The notes: a model not told the origin generated them from the letters alone. A stretch of 64,000 bases of DNA from Pseudoalteromonas caenipelagi (GCF_013140855.1 NZ_JABBPG010000004.1:62001-126000), one strand, 5' to 3'. Counted from the stretch's first letter, positions 18,283 through 27,646 are shown. Program-made: numbers and translations.

Positions 18283-18798
18283 TTACTGAAATACAACATT
18301 TTCACTGCCAGGCAAGGGTTGAAACTCAACAGCTAAACGCTCACAATCTTTGAGGATCTCTTGCTCTAAACGTTGTTCTGCACGCCAGCGTTCGCTATCC
18401 ATCTTAAATACTTCCTTTTTGGAATATTTTTTTCTCGCATCATGAGTTGGCATATCTTTTACGACTTCATACATTTGATGCACGCCAGGATAGACAGTGT
18501 GTAATTCTAGTTCCTCAGAGAAACTGTATTGAGAAATCAGTACCCATACTCTTAAACATCCTTCAGAGTATTCACATTGCTTCTCTTTCATAGCTCTTGC
18601 TAGCAAATTAATGCTATCAGCGAGCTTGGCATTTCTTTGCTGACGCGCTTTGATGAGCTTTTCGCTATGCTCGGCTTGACGCTTAGCAATAAGTTCTCTC
18701 TGTGTTTTTAGTTGCCAAAGCAATTTGCCAGCATAAAACGATAATCCTGCGATGATCAGTGCACCTACAACTATTGCCATCACCAACCACATAGACAT
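18283..18798 (-). CDS. DUF2489 family membrane-anchored protein
   Basis: A 171-aa protein with one N-terminal membrane helix (about 4-26, VMAIVVGALIIAGLSFYAGKLL), then a basic helical stretch (about 30-70) and a conserved body containing CLRVWVLISQYSF and HTVYPGVHQMYEVVKDMPTHDAR. This matches the DUF2489 family of gammaproteobacteria, function unknown. Its start overlaps the yihI stop by one base, so the two are translationally coupled. Confidence 0.82.
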   Translation of the reverse strand: MSMWLVMAIVVGALIIAGLSFYAGKLLWQLKTQRELIAKRQAEHSEKLIKARQQRNAKLADSINLLARAMKEKQCEYSEGCLRVWVLISQYSFSEELELHTVYPGVHQMYEVVKDMPTHDARKKYSKKEVFKMDSERWRAEQRLEQEILKDCERLAVEFQPLPGSENVVFQ

Positions 18799-19385
18799 TA
18801 CTTCTCCTCATCCTCATCATCTGCTAACCATTCATCAGCCAGATCATTACTCATAAAAGAGGCCAACGGATCATCATCGATGATATCTTGTTCTTCAAAC
18901 TCATCATCTTCTAAACCCAATAGTTCACATAACTCTTGGTGACGCGCTACACTACGATTAAAGTACTTCGCATCTTTACCAGTTAACAACTCTCCGCGCT
19001 CATGGCGTTCAAGCAAAGCCATTAAACGTTCATCGTTTTCAAGCTGCTCCAATTCTTGCTCTGGGGAAAGTACAGGTTTTACCTTTTTCAGCTCTACTTG
19101 TGGCTGTAAATGACGCTGTAGCACAGGTTGATGCTGCTCTTGTGTTTGCCCATCTGCAACTAATGGAATTGGTTTTTTACTACCAACGCGATTATCTTTA
19201 GCGCCCTTAGCATTGGTATTTTCTTGATTTACCTTCGCTTCTTGTGCATTACGAGAGCCGGGCTTGGCGCCTTTATACTTCTTAGAACGCTGCTCTTTCA
19301 TTGCTCTAAGTTCTTGCAATTTTTCTTTGCTGAGTCTTGGTGTACCATTGCTGGCAACTTTACGTGTTTTCTTCTTTCTGGTCAT
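18798..19385 (-). CDS. yihI: Der GTPase-activating protein YihI
   Basis: YihI stimulates the GTPase Der (EngA) and so tunes 50S ribosome assembly. The 195-aa protein has the basic, unstructured N-terminus typical of the family (MTRKKKTRKVASNG, KKYKGAKPGSRN) and an acidic helical C-terminal domain that includes LLGLEDDEFEEQDIIDDDPL. Its place near polA and engB matches E. coli. Start and stop overlap the methyltransferase upstream and DUF2489 downstream, so the three genes form a tight operon. Confidence 0.9.
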   Translation of the reverse strand: MTRKKKTRKVASNGTPRLSKEKLQELRAMKEQRSKKYKGAKPGSRNAQEAKVNQENTNAKGAKDNRVGSKKPIPLVADGQTQEQHQPVLQRHLQPQVELKKVKPVLSPEQELEQLENDERLMALLERHERGELLTGKDAKYFNRSVARHQELCELLGLEDDEFEEQDIIDDDPLASFMSNDLADEWLADDEDEEK

Positions 19386-20059
19386 AATAATTCTTCACTC
19401 GGTGCAGTTGGCACCTCAGGTTTTGTTAAGATAATGACATCGTTGCCGATGAATTCGACCTCGCTATCATAAATTTTTGCCACATAGGCGAATGTCTTGC
19501 GACTAAAAAACGCTATATGGGTTAAATCATTTTTATAGTGCCAAGCACTGAATCGCGCTTTATCGATCACCAGTTTTGTCATTAATACTAATGGCGCGCC
19601 CGGTTTCAATAAGCTAAACAATTGTGTTAGGACTGTCTGTGGTTGTGCAATATGCTCAATCACTTCAGTGCACGTAATAAAGTCGTACTGTCCTGTTAAT
19701 ACCTCAGGTTGATTGGCATAGTATAGGTCATAAAGTGCCATACGATGGCCTGCTTCTGTGAGCATTTGTGCCAGTAACGGCCCAGGGCCACAGCCAAAAT
19801 CAAGTCCATTACTTGGTTTTTTGAGGCGTTCCAACAAGGGCTCACTCACCCTTGACAAAAAACGTCGATAGCCCAAATCAAACAAGTCATTTTCATGGCT
19901 ATCATAAATCGCTTTTTCTTGTTGCGGTGTTAACCGCTCACTTTCGTCAACAAATACCAAGCCACATTGGTTACATTGCCAGTAATGTCTAAATTTATCT
20001 TGATGGTAGTGGGAAATCTCCACACTAGCGCACAAACCACAAGGTGAGCTCGGTTTCAC
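19382..20059 (-). CDS. Class I SAM-dependent methyltransferase
   Basis: A 225-aa protein. The N-terminus holds a small zinc-ribbon-like pair of CxxC motifs (CGLCASV, CNQCGLVF). Residues about 70-190 form a Rossmann methyltransferase with motif I GLDFGCGPGPLLAQM, FITCTEVIEHIAQP and LLKPGAPLVLMTK. This is the Methyltransf_23-like class and the substrate is unknown. It is the first gene of the operon with yihI and DUF2489, overlapping yihI by 4 bp. Confidence 0.85.
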   Translation of the reverse strand: MKPSSPCGLCASVEISHYHQDKFRHYWQCNQCGLVFVDESERLTPQQEKAIYDSHENDLFDLGYRRFLSRVSEPLLERLKKPSNGLDFGCGPGPLLAQMLTEAGHRMALYDLYYANQPEVLTGQYDFITCTEVIEHIAQPQTVLTQLFSLLKPGAPLVLMTKLVIDKARFSAWHYKNDLTHIAFFSRKTFAYVAKIYDSEVEFIGNDVIILTKPEVPTAPSEELL

Positions 20060-20117
20060 AACAAACTTATAAGATATTTAACAAGAGGCGTATTGTAGCA
20101 GGTCTATTAGTAGGCAT

Positions 20118-20430
20118 AAATAAAAAGACGGTAGAGATTGCTCCCTACCGTCTACTAATCTGAGCGTCTCAAACTGGACACTTCTCCCTTCGACTTTTAA
20201 GTCTTTATTATTTTTATTATGCTGTCTTCCATTTTGTTTTTATTTTTACTTCCCTGAGCCTTTCCATATTGTTTTTATTATTAAACTTCCATGGGGCTTT
20301 TATTATTATCGGTCAATCCTGACACTTTATTGTTATTTCCATGATAGTGAGTACCAGACTTAGTACTAAATTTGTCACCTACGCTTCCATCGCGAAATAT
20401 CCATGTTGTTTTGTTGTCTCGGCGACACCA
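20118..20430 (-). ncRNA. csrB: CsrB/CsrC-like CsrA-sequestering small RNA
   Basis: On the minus strand this gene-free stretch carries ten GGA motifs in about 260 nt. Six read ATGGA (near 20401, 20387, 20339, 20289, 20264, 20229), three read AGGGA (20252, 20186, 20143) and one is CAGGATT (20318). They are separated by A/U-rich linkers such as ATAATAAAAACAA. It ends in a strong terminator, AGACGGTAG-loop-CTACCGTCT plus T run (20153-20122), with a GGGAG in the loop. Repeated ANGGA motifs are the hallmark of CsrB/CsrC RNAs, which titrate CsrA. E. coli csrC also lies between yihI and engB. The 5' end near 20430 follows a possible TTGTAA-N16-TAGATT promoter and is approximate. Confidence 0.8.
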
Positions 20431-20504
20431 GTTAATCTACGCCTTAATAAAATAGTTACAACTGGTTAATAGTAATTTTCCTATAATTTCTTTCATGAAA
20501 ATTT

Positions 20505-20533
20505 TGTAAGTTTCAAGATTACAAATACTTACA
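20505..20533 (-). promoter_or_regulatory. GacA/UvrY-box-like half-sites upstream of the CsrB-like RNA
   Basis: TGTAAG and CTTACA half-sites, plus an internal TTACA, lie 75-105 bp upstream of the predicted sRNA start. The known box is TGTAAG-N6-CTTACA. Here the best pair is TGTAA-N9-TTACA, one base too wide, so this is suggestive only. Confidence 0.35.
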
Positions 20534-20627
20534 ATTCAGAAAAAAACAAAAATAGGAATATTCCTACAAACCTATATGGCAAATGTCTCACAAAGATAAA
20601 GGGGGATATCGCAACTCAAAGACGGGA

Positions 20628-20655
20628 TCAAAAAAGGCAGCTTTCGCTGCCTTCT
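20628..20655 (-). terminator. Terminator after cytochrome c4
   Basis: AAGGCAGC-tttc-GCTGCCTT with a T run on the minus strand lies about 50 bp past the cytochrome c4 stop. Confidence 0.85.
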
Positions 20656-20705
20656 TATACGATTTGCACAGTTTACAACCAAAAAAGTAAACCAACTATC
20701 AGACT

Positions 20706-21338
20706 TTAGTGTAATCCACCCAGATACTTAGAAAGTATCTCAATATCTTTATCTGTCAGCTTTTTCGCAATATCTTGCATCATACCGTTTAGGTCATTTG
20801 CACGCGTGCCGTCTCTGAATTTTTGCAATTGAGACTTAATATACTCTGGATGCTGGAACGAGATTTTAGGGAACTTAGCTAAAGATGTACCATTGCCTCT
20901 AGGACCATGACAGGCTGCACATGAAGGAATTCCACGCTCTGCATCACCCGCTTTGAATAACTGTTTACCCACTTCAACAACATCTTCAGGCGTTGTTCCA
21001 GCGCTCATATTTAATGAAGAAAAATAAGCCGCCAAATCTTTCATATCCTGATCTGATAACGGCATAGCCATACCACTCATCACAGGGTCCATACGACCTT
21101 CACTACCGCCTGACGTCATACCTAATTTAAATTCTTTTAATTGCTTATAAATGTAATCAGCATGCTGACCAGCAATTTTCGGGTACATATTCACAGGTGC
21201 ATTGCCATCTGGGCCGTGACATGCCGCACATGTTGCAGACTTTGCTTTACCCGCTTCTGCGTCGCCATCAAATGCTGTTGCGTTGCTTGCTGACAACGTA
21301 CCAAGCAACATTGTTAAAGTTAATGCTATTTTTTTCAT
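20706..21338 (-). CDS. Dihaem cytochrome c4
   Basis: A 210-aa periplasmic dihaem cytochrome that carries electrons to terminal oxidases. It has a signal peptide (MKKIALTLTMLLGTLSASNA) and two homologous class I cytochrome domains, each with CAACH (Cys37-Ala-Ala-Cys40-His41, and CAACHGPRG in the second half). Candidate axial methionines lie in GRMDPVMSGMAMPLS and GMMQDIAKKL. The gene is divergent from engB, the arrangement common in gammaproteobacteria. Length is normal. Confidence 0.93.
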   Translation of the reverse strand: MKKIALTLTMLLGTLSASNATAFDGDAEAGKAKSATCAACHGPDGNAPVNMYPKIAGQHADYIYKQLKEFKLGMTSGGSEGRMDPVMSGMAMPLSDQDMKDLAAYFSSLNMSAGTTPEDVVEVGKQLFKAGDAERGIPSCAACHGPRGNGTSLAKFPKISFQHPEYIKSQLQKFRDGTRANDLNGMMQDIAKKLTDKDIEILSKYLGGLH

Positions 21339-21651
21339 GGTAAATTCTCTGTTTCGACCCTGTAATATTTCTATCTCACTTTACGATAACATACATTTTT
21401 CAGCGTAACGTGAGAAGACAATCTATCTATTTACGTTGCAATTTTTACATTCTACACGATATTAAATTTTCTGGCACGTTTTCTGCCCACATTAAGCTTA
21501 TAAATTATGGGGTTTTGACATAGATTAAGTTCTCGCAAGGTGAAAAATCTGCTTTTCACGCTTGCTGATGCAATAATGCCTGCTTTTGCAATGCAGCTAA
21601 GTGTTATAAACTACGCTTGTTTTACCTTTTATCTTATTGTTAGGAGAGCCA
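21339..21651. promoter_or_regulatory. Divergent cytochrome c4/engB promoter region
   Basis: This roughly 310-bp divergent spacer must drive both genes. TTGAC-ATAG-ATTAA (21515-21528) matches 8 of 10 positions of the FNR consensus TTGAT-N4-ATCAA and contains a TTGACA that could act as a -35 element toward engB. No other structure stands out. The FNR reading is weak. Confidence 0.3.
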
Positions 21652-22305
21652 GTGCTCAAATCTCGAATCAAATACCACACTGCAAGTTTTATCACCAGTG
21701 CCCCTGATATTTCTAAATTACCTGCTGATGAAGGTATAGAAGTTGCGTTTGCTGGTCGCTCCAATGCTGGTAAATCGAGCGCCTTGAACGCCCTAACAGA
21801 TCAAAAGCTTGCGCGCACCAGTAAAACGCCGGGTCGTACCCAGTTAATCAATACATTTGAACTTGATGCTGAAAAGCGACTCATCGACCTACCAGGTTAT
21901 GGCTTTGCTAAAGTGCCTATCGAAATGAAGAAAAAGTGGCAACGCTCATTGGGTGAGTACTTACAAAAGCGTAAAAGCTTGAAAGGGTTAGTAATACTGA
22001 TGGACATTCGCCATCCTTTAAAAGACCTAGACATGGACCTTATTAACTGGGCTGTAGATAGTGAAATTCCTATACTCGCCCTTCTAACGAAGGCGGATAA
22101 GCTGAAACAAGGCAAACGTAAAGCCGAAGTGTTACAAGTGCGTAAAGCATTGGCTGAACTGGATGCAGACATAACTGTTCATGCCTTCTCATCATTAAAA
22201 GGCATTGGTTTAAATGAACTTGCTTGGAAGCTTGATGATTGGTACTTGGGCCCATTCGTAAAACCTGAAACAGACCAAGATGCGAATGAAGTTAATGGTA
22301 ACTAA
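21652..22305 (+). CDS. engB: Ribosome biogenesis GTPase EngB (YihA/YsxC)
   Basis: EngB is an essential GTPase for late 50S assembly. I place the start at the GTG at 21652 (VLKSRIKYH, read as Met) because TAGGAGAG lies 4 bp upstream; a TTG five codons earlier would overlap that site. The 217-aa protein has G1 [10 protein letters not shown]3 DLPGYG and G4 TKADK in the usual TrmE-Era-EngA-EngB order. Convergent with DUF1285 and close to polA, as in E. coli. Confidence 0.95.
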   Translation: MLKSRIKYHTASFITSAPDISKLPADEGIEVAFAGRSNAGKSSALNALTDQKLARTSKTPGRTQLINTFELDAEKRLIDLPGYGFAKVPIEMKKKWQRSLGEYLQKRKSLKGLVILMDIRHPLKDLDMDLINWAVDSEIPILALLTKADKLKQGKRKAEVLQVRKALAELDADITVHAFSSLKGIGLNELAWKLDDWYLGPFVKPETDQDANEVNGN

Positions 22306-22314
22306 GCCACACCG

Positions 22315-22839
22315 CTACTTAGTTAAATAAAATTGTTGCCCCGCTGAGCAGATATAAACACCTTGATTGTCTTGCTCAGCAAGCTCTTCTACCCATTGAT
22401 AATAAGAATTTCTCGATACCCGAGCCTGTAACCCGCGACCTAATTGCAAATACGGCAGTTCTTGCTGATGAAAACGCTGTAGCCGCAATGGAAACTGCTC
22501 ACAGATAGGCCATTTTCGACCTAGATTATCAACGGCCACCAACACATCAATGTCTGCCAACGAGTGCCTGTACCAACTGCAAACTAAAAAGGCCACATCA
22601 GCTACTTGAACTTCACACCTCTCTACAGGTGTGGTCAGCCAATGCCGTTGCTGTTCACAACTCAACACACTCGCGAATAACTTTAACAATCCTAAGCGTT
22701 TTATTTCACTTCCTTGATGAAACCACCGCCCCTGCTCATCTATTGCCATATCGAGCCCCCCACAAACTTGCCCCGACCATTGTTCAGTCGGAGCATGGGG
22801 CGTTATCAAATCAGCAATTAAATCACTTAGACTGCTCAT
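22315..22839 (-). CDS. DUF1285 domain-containing protein
   Basis: A 174-aa cytoplasmic protein of the DUF1285 family, function unknown. The recognisable parts are the N-terminal GGLDMAIDEQGRWFHQGSEIKR and FASVL blocks and the later VDNLGRKWPI and RNSYYQWVEE segments. No membrane segment or catalytic motif is evident. It overlaps the end of the yceI-like gene by 17 bp and is likely co-transcribed with it. Confidence 0.8.
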   Translation of the reverse strand: MSSLSDLIADLITPHAPTEQWSGQVCGGLDMAIDEQGRWFHQGSEIKRLGLLKLFASVLSCEQQRHWLTTPVERCEVQVADVAFLVCSWYRHSLADIDVLVAVDNLGRKWPICEQFPLRLQRFHQQELPYLQLGRGLQARVSRNSYYQWVEELAEQDNQGVYICSAGQQFYLTK

Positions 22840-23395
22840 TGAATACCAAACTAAAAGTCACGGGAACCGCAGTTGCAATACTATCTAACCCTGCGATTTT
22901 TCGCAGCGCTTCGATACCAGCAGCCAAATTAAAGTCCTTAGCATTCACTAACACAGCTCGTAATGGCGTTACATGCAATTGACTATTTTGCTTATTAACA
23001 ATCAAGTCTAGTTTTAACGCTTTGCGTTGACCGTGCATTAGCAGCTCAACAGGAACCGACTTTATAATTTGTACGCCGGTCTCAAGTGTTTTTAGATATG
23101 ATGACAGATCAGCGCTCACTTGTGCTTGAGGAAAGTTAGCAACATCAAATAGCAACGATTGCATACGTTGATTTCTAATTGGGATCAAAGTTTCGATACT
23201 GCTCAGCTCAATCGTGAATGTGAGCTTTCCTTCATCAGACAAAGCACCATTAAGCTGCGTAAAATGATGATTTTCCGCAATGCTGTTTTTCTTAATTGAA
23301 GTGATACTTAAATCGCTATTTGAGTTATCTAATTGCCAAGCTGCAAATGCTGAAGATGACAGCAAGCTCGCACAAAGCAGTAAGGGCTTAAGCAT
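22823..23395 (-). CDS. YceI family periplasmic protein
   Basis: A 190-aa protein with a signal peptide (MLKPLLLCASLLSSSAFA) and a lipocalin-like YceI domain: WQLDNSNSDLSITSIKK, LTFTIELSSIETLIPIRNQRM and LFDVANFPQAQV. YceI proteins bind isoprenoid-type ligands in the periplasm; the ligand here is unknown. It lies directly downstream of the candidate sRNA at 23.5 kb and overlaps the DUF1285 gene. Confidence 0.87.
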   Translation of the reverse strand: MLKPLLLCASLLSSSAFAAWQLDNSNSDLSITSIKKNSIAENHHFTQLNGALSDEGKLTFTIELSSIETLIPIRNQRMQSLLFDVANFPQAQVSADLSSYLKTLETGVQIIKSVPVELLMHGQRKALKLDLIVNKQNSQLHVTPLRAVLVNAKDFNLAAGIEALRKIAGLDSIATAVPVTFSLVFNEQSK

Positions 23396-23464
23396 AAAGA
23401 GATCCTTTTAAAAACTTAGAGCTCTAATACTAACATGCATTTGCAGTAGATACATAAGGATGGA

Positions 23465-23584
23465 GAAAAACACGGCTCACTAAAATGGTGAGCCGTTATA
23501 GCAATCTGGGGAGAAGCTATCAATACGTTGTATCCTCTTGCGAGAGATACATCATCAACAGGATGTCCTACAGGATGAGGACGC
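23465..23584 (-). ncRNA. Candidate small RNA at the Spot 42 (spf) locus
   Basis: Between polA and yceI, the minus strand has a possible -10 (TGCTACAGT, complement of 23589-23594 region), about 115 nt of sequence, and a perfect terminator ACGGCTCAC-loop-GTGAGCCGT followed by GTTTTT (23496 down to 23466). The body can form two hairpins (GTCCT...AGGAC and TGTAT...ATACA) and repeats CATCCTGT twice. In E. coli spf occupies this place and strand relative to polA, and the length is similar, but I see no primary-sequence match to Spot 42. The RNA is inferred from terminator and position. Confidence 0.5.
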
Positions 23585-23702
23585 GCGCACTGTAGCAAAA
23601 CCTAAACTAGAAATAAATGCTTTAAAGCAAAAATGGGGCCAATTTGATGTTTTTTAAACATTCCATTGTTTCCATTTACTCTTTCTTTACTCACAGGCTA
23701 AT

Positions 23703-23730
23703 AAAAAAGGGCGCTGCGCGCCCTTTTATA
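23703..23730 (-). terminator. Terminator after polA
   Basis: AAAAGGGCGC-tgc-GCGCCCTTTT lies about 20 bp past the polA stop on the minus strand. Confidence 0.88.
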
Positions 23731-23747
23731 AAAATATTAATTTTTTC

Positions 23748-26513
23748 TTAGTGTGCCTGATCCCAGTTTTCGCCATAGTCCGCTTCAACTAATAAAGGGA
23801 CATCTAAAGTGGCAGCGTCACTCATCAGCTGACAAATTGTCGCACTGAACTGAACAACCTTATCTTTAGCGACTTCAAACACGAGTTCATCGTGTACTTG
23901 CATTAATAACTTAATGTCATCACTCGATTGAGTATGTAGCCAATCGCTCACCTTAAGCATTGCCTTTTTGATGATGTCAGCAGCCGTACCTTGCATTGGC
24001 GCATTGATAGCTGCTCGTTCAGCAGCTTTTCTTCGCGCACCATTACGCGCTTTGATATCAGGTAAATGCAGCCTGCGTCCAAACAACGTTTCTACATATC
24101 CTTTTTCAGCAGCCTCTTCACGAGTTCGCTCCATATATTCAAGCACTCCGGGGAAGCGCTCGAAGTATTTATCCATATAGTGTTGTGCTTCATGGCGAGG
24201 AATATCTAACTGACGAGATAAACCAAATGCGCTCATGCCATAGATTAAACCAAAGTTCACCGCTTTTGCTTTACGACGCATATCTGAGGTGACCTCTTCC
24301 AAAGGGACCGAAAATACTTCTGACGCTGTTGCGCTATGTACGTCTTTGCCATGAGCAAACGCACTCAGTAACCCCTTATCCTGAGAAAGATGCGCCATAA
24401 TACGCAACTCAATCTGGCTGTAATCCGCCGCCAGAATTTGCTTTCCTGCATCAGCAATAAATGCTTGACGAATACGGCGACCGGCTTCGTTACGGATCGG
24501 AATATTTTGCAAATTAGGATCACTTGAGCTGAGTCGCCCTGTTGCTGTCACAGCTTGATGATAAGAAGTATGAACACGCCCGGTTTCAGGATTAACCAAT
24601 TTCGGCAATTTATCAGTGTAAGTCGACTTAAGCTTAGCTAAACCACGATGCTCAATAATAAGCTTTGGTAATGGATAATCATGTGCTAACTCTTGTAGCA
24701 CTTCTTCAGCAGTAGATGGCGCACCTTTTGGTGTTTTCTTAATGACTGGTAAGCCCTGCTTATCGAATAAGATAACTTGTAGTTGTTTAGGTGAGCTCAA
24801 ATTAAACTCTTCCCCTGCCAACTCAAACGCTTCTTTTTCTATTTCTTCTAGCCTCTGCGCTAATTCAACACTCTGTTTAGCAAGCATGTCTGAATCAATT
24901 TTGACCCCAGTACGCTCTATATCAGATAGGACAGACAGAAGGGGTAATTCAATATCGTTAAAAACAACCAGTAATTCTTTTTGCTGCTGTAAAAGCGGCC
25001 ATAAGTGTTGATGCAAGCGCAGCGTAATATCTGCATCCTCGGCAGCATACGGTGCAGCTTTCTCAAGCTCTATTTGATTAAATGTGAGCTGACTTTTTCC
25101 TTTACCCGCAATATCTTCAAAACTAATATTTTTGTGGCCTAAAAACTTAAGTGCCAAAGAGTCCATATCATGACGCGTACCGACGCTATTAAATACGTAA
25201 GACTCGAGCATCGTATCAAACGCGATCCCATTTAACTCCAGTCCGGCTCTTGCCAGCACACTTTTGTCGTATTTTAGGTTTTGCCCTACTTTTTTCACAG
25301 CGGGATCAGCAAGCAATGGTGCTACTTTTTCAAAAACCACACTTTTTGACAGTTGCTCAGGTGCACCTAAATAGTCATGGCCAATCGGTAAATAAGCCGC
25401 TTCACCTGCAGCCACAGCAAAACTCATCCCAACCAGATCTGCCTGCATATAATCTAAACTTGTCGTTTCAGTATCAAATGCTATAAGCTCAGCGGCACGT
25501 AACTTAGCAAGCCAAGTATCTAATTGCGCCTCGGTCAGAATAGTCTCATAATGTGCTTCAATTTGTTTTAAAGTTGGCGCGCTGCTTTGGCCCTCAACGT
25601 CAGCAATATCTGCTTTGTTATTACCCGCAGTGCCTTCTAGTAGCTCACTTAGCCAGCGTTTAAACTCACATTGTGCATATAGTTCAATCAACTGGTCCTT
25701 ATTCACTTCACCGATAGCAAACTTGTCTAGATCCTGCTCAACATCAACATCCAATTTGATGGTCGCTAACTCATAAGACAATGCTAATTGCTCTTTATGT
25801 TCTGCAAGCTTTTTAGCCATTGTTTTTGAGCCCCGAAAGCCCAAACCGGCGATATCATCAAGCCGCTCGTACAAAGCATCTATTGAACCTATGCCTTGTA
25901 ACATGGCAAGCGCCGTTTTTTCACCAACCCCTGGCACACCTGGAATATTATCAACTTTGTCACCCATCAGTGCCAAGTAATCAATGATAAGCTCAGGGCC
26001 AATACCAAATTTATCCACCACACCTTGAGGATCGAGTACCGTGTTAGTCATGGTGTTGATCAGAGTCACATGTTCATTAACTAACTGTGCCATGTCTTTA
26101 TCACCGGTGCTTATCAATACATGACGTTTTTGTTCAGATGCAATTCGCGCAAAAGTACCAATAACGTCATCAGCTTCTACACCACTGATGCTAACAAGAG
26201 GCAAACCCATTGCTTTAATAATATCGTGGATCGGCTGGATCTGTGTACGCAGATCATCAGGCATAGGTGGACGATGGGCTTTGTACTCACTGTACATTTC
26301 ATTTCTAAAAGTTGGCCCTTTTGCGTCAAACACTACCACCATATGGCTAGGCTGATACTGCTTCAACAGACTTTTAAGCATGTTTATCACGCCATATATT
26401 GCACCTGTAGCTTCACCTTTAGAGTTAGTCAGATGAGGTGGCGCATGATACGCACGAAAAAGATAAGAAGAACCATCAACCAAAATTAACGGATTTTCAG
26501 GGATCGAAGACAT
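23748..26513 (-). CDS. polA: DNA polymerase I
   Basis: PolA fills gaps and removes Okazaki primers. The 921-aa protein has all three parts: an N-terminal 5'-3' exonuclease (about 1-290, with [13 protein letters not shown] and GDKDMAQLV), a 3'-5' proofreading domain (about 330-520, with [11 protein letters not shown], so the exonuclease acid pair is intact), and a family A polymerase (about 540-921, with [28 protein letters not shown] and VHDELVFEV). Length is normal. It is a single-gene transcript with its own terminator. Confidence 0.98.
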   Translation of the reverse strand: MSSIPENPLILVDGSSYLFRAYHAPPHLTNSKGEATGAIYGVINMLKSLLKQYQPSHMVVVFDAKGPTFRNEMYSEYKAHRPPMPDDLRTQIQPIHDIIKAMGLPLVSISGVEADDVIGTFARIASEQKRHVLISTGDKDMAQLVNEHVTLINTMTNTVLDPQGVVDKFGIGPELIIDYLALMGDKVDNIPGVPGVGEKTALAMLQGIGSIDALYERLDDIAGLGFRGSKTMAKKLAEHKEQLALSYELATIKLDVDVEQDLDKFAIGEVNKDQLIELYAQCEFKRWLSELLEGTAGNNKADIADVEGQSSAPTLKQIEAHYETILTEAQLDTWLAKLRAAELIAFDTETTSLDYMQADLVGMSFAVAAGEAAYLPIGHDYLGAPEQLSKSVVFEKVAPLLADPAVKKVGQNLKYDKSVLARAGLELNGIAFDTMLESYVFNSVGTRHDMDSLALKFLGHKNISFEDIAGKGKSQLTFNQIELEKAAPYAAEDADITLRLHQHLWPLLQQQKELLVVFNDIELPLLSVLSDIERTGVKIDSDMLAKQSVELAQRLEEIEKEAFELAGEEFNLSSPKQLQVILFDKQGLPVIKKTPKGAPSTAEEVLQELAHDYPLPKLIIEHRGLAKLKSTYTDKLPKLVNPETGRVHTSYHQAVTATGRLSSSDPNLQNIPIRNEAGRRIRQAFIADAGKQILAADYSQIELRIMAHLSQDKGLLSAFAHGKDVHSATASEVFSVPLEEVTSDMRRKAKAVNFGLIYGMSAFGLSRQLDIPRHEAQHYMDKYFERFPGVLEYMERTREEAAEKGYVETLFGRRLHLPDIKARNGARRKAAERAAINAPMQGTAADIIKKAMLKVSDWLHTQSSDDIKLLMQVHDELVFEVAKDKVVQFSATICQLMSDAATLDVPLLVEADYGENWDQAH

Positions 26514-26943
26514 AATAAAGGGGATCCTAAATGAGCTTTAAAAAAACAGCATAAGCATGCCATAAGGACACCGATAAAACGAGGGATAAAAATAAGACTT
26601 ACAAAACCTGTAGAGCCTAACAAGCTGTGGATAACTTTGTAGATAAACACAGCCTATCGCAGCGGACATGTATAAAAATGCTCACCGTAATATATAAATA
26701 ATTGAAATCTATAAAGAAAAAGCAATATCTTATTCTTGTTTTTTATGTGTCAAATGTGGAAAAACATTTTACCGCCCACAAAGATTAGAACACTTTGTTC
26801 AAAAATCAAGCGCTCATTTTCAAGCGGACGGGTATACTAACATATTTGATCAAAGATCAAATAAGATCCTTTATAATATTTTTCTTCTTGCCTAATGACG
26901 ATAGAGCATAAGCCAACTAAACCAGATACTAGAAGGAGTCAAA
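26514..26943. other. Divergent polA/elbB intergenic region
   Basis: About 430 bp without a gene. It contains one perfect DnaA-box sequence (TGTGGATAA, 26626-26634) that stands alone, and nearer elbB an inverted repeat followed by a consensus -10 (described separately). I see no small RNA or ORF of substance. Confidence 0.5.
26843..26877 (+). promoter_or_regulatory. elbB promoter with overlapping operator-like palindrome
   Basis: TATTTGATC-AAA-GATCAAATA is a perfect 9-bp inverted repeat at 26843-26863. A consensus -10 (TATAAT, 26872-26877) follows, so the palindrome covers the -35 region. The expected start near 26884 leaves a 60-nt leader before elbB, which has AGAAGGAG as Shine-Dalgarno. 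A repressor or FNR/CRP-like protein is implied; the half-site spacing is one base wider than FNR. Confidence 0.5.
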
Positions 26944-27594
26944 ATGAAAAAAATAGCAATAATTTTGAGTGGCAGTGGAGTCTTTGATGGTGCAGAAATT
27001 CATGAATCCGTGCTGACAATGTTACATCTAGAACAATTAGGTGCACGTTACCAATGTTTCGCACCTGATATCCAGCAGCATCATGTTATCAACCATTTAA
27101 CAGGTGAAGAACAAGCTCAACAGCGCAACGTTTTAGAAGAATCAGCCCGAATTGCGCGGGGGAATATAAAAGCCCTATCACAGTTAAATGTCGATGATTT
27201 TGACGCCCTAGTGCTTCCTGGCGGTTTTGGTGTGGCCAAAAACCTGAGTAGTTTTGCTTTCGATGGTGCTCAATCTAGTATTTACGAGCCATTGAAACAC
27301 AGTTGCCAAATGTTTGCACAACAGCAAAAGCCAATTGCCTACTTGTGTATTGCACCCGCCTTGATTGGGCATATTCATCCAGCAGGCACCTTGGCAACTA
27401 TTGGTAACGATGAACAAACTGCTGAAGCTGTAAACCAGCTTGGAGCAACGCATGTTGCATGTACTGTGGATAACATCATCATTGATAGTAAACAAAAAGT
27501 TATTAGCACACCAGCATACATGCTAGCGGAATCAATTAGCGATGCATCGAAAGGGATCCACAAAGCAATGCAAGCGCTGATTGCAATGGCATAA
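26944..27594 (+). CDS. elbB: Isoprenoid biosynthesis glyoxalase ElbB
   Basis: A 216-aa DJ-1/PfpI-superfamily protein. It starts MKKIAIILSGSGVFDGAEIHE, carries ALVLPGGFGVAKNLSSFA and the nucleophile-elbow Cys in IAYLCIAPALIG, and ends with ISDASKGIHKAMQAL. These match ElbB (sigma cross-reacting protein 27A), which is linked to enhanced isoprenoid/lycopene yield and has weak glyoxalase activity. It is a single gene with a strong ribosome-binding site and a long-loop terminator. Confidence 0.93.
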   Translation: MKKIAIILSGSGVFDGAEIHESVLTMLHLEQLGARYQCFAPDIQQHHVINHLTGEEQAQQRNVLEESARIARGNIKALSQLNVDDFDALVLPGGFGVAKNLSSFAFDGAQSSIYEPLKHSCQMFAQQQKPIAYLCIAPALIGHIHPAGTLATIGNDEQTAEAVNQLGATHVACTVDNIIIDSKQKVISTPAYMLAESISDASKGIHKAMQALIAMA

Positions 27595-27598
27595 GAAA

Positions 27599-27646
27599 AA
27601 ATGCCTAATGAAAGTTTGCGCCAAAGCAATAAATTAGGCATTTTTA
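27599..27646 (+). terminator. Terminator after elbB
   Basis: ATGCCTAAT (27601-27609) pairs with ATTAGGCAT (27633-27641) and is followed by TTTTT. The loop is long (23 nt), so efficiency is uncertain. Confidence 0.65.

Noticed and set aside
26626-26634. Perfect DnaA-box sequence TGTGGATAA near polA
   Set aside because: A single copy of a 9-mer is expected by chance about once in a window of this size, and there is no cluster or AT-rich unwinding element of an origin.
26843-26863. Reading the elbB palindrome as an FNR box
   Set aside because: Half-sites TTGAT and ATCAA are 5 bp apart where FNR needs 4, so FNR was not called.
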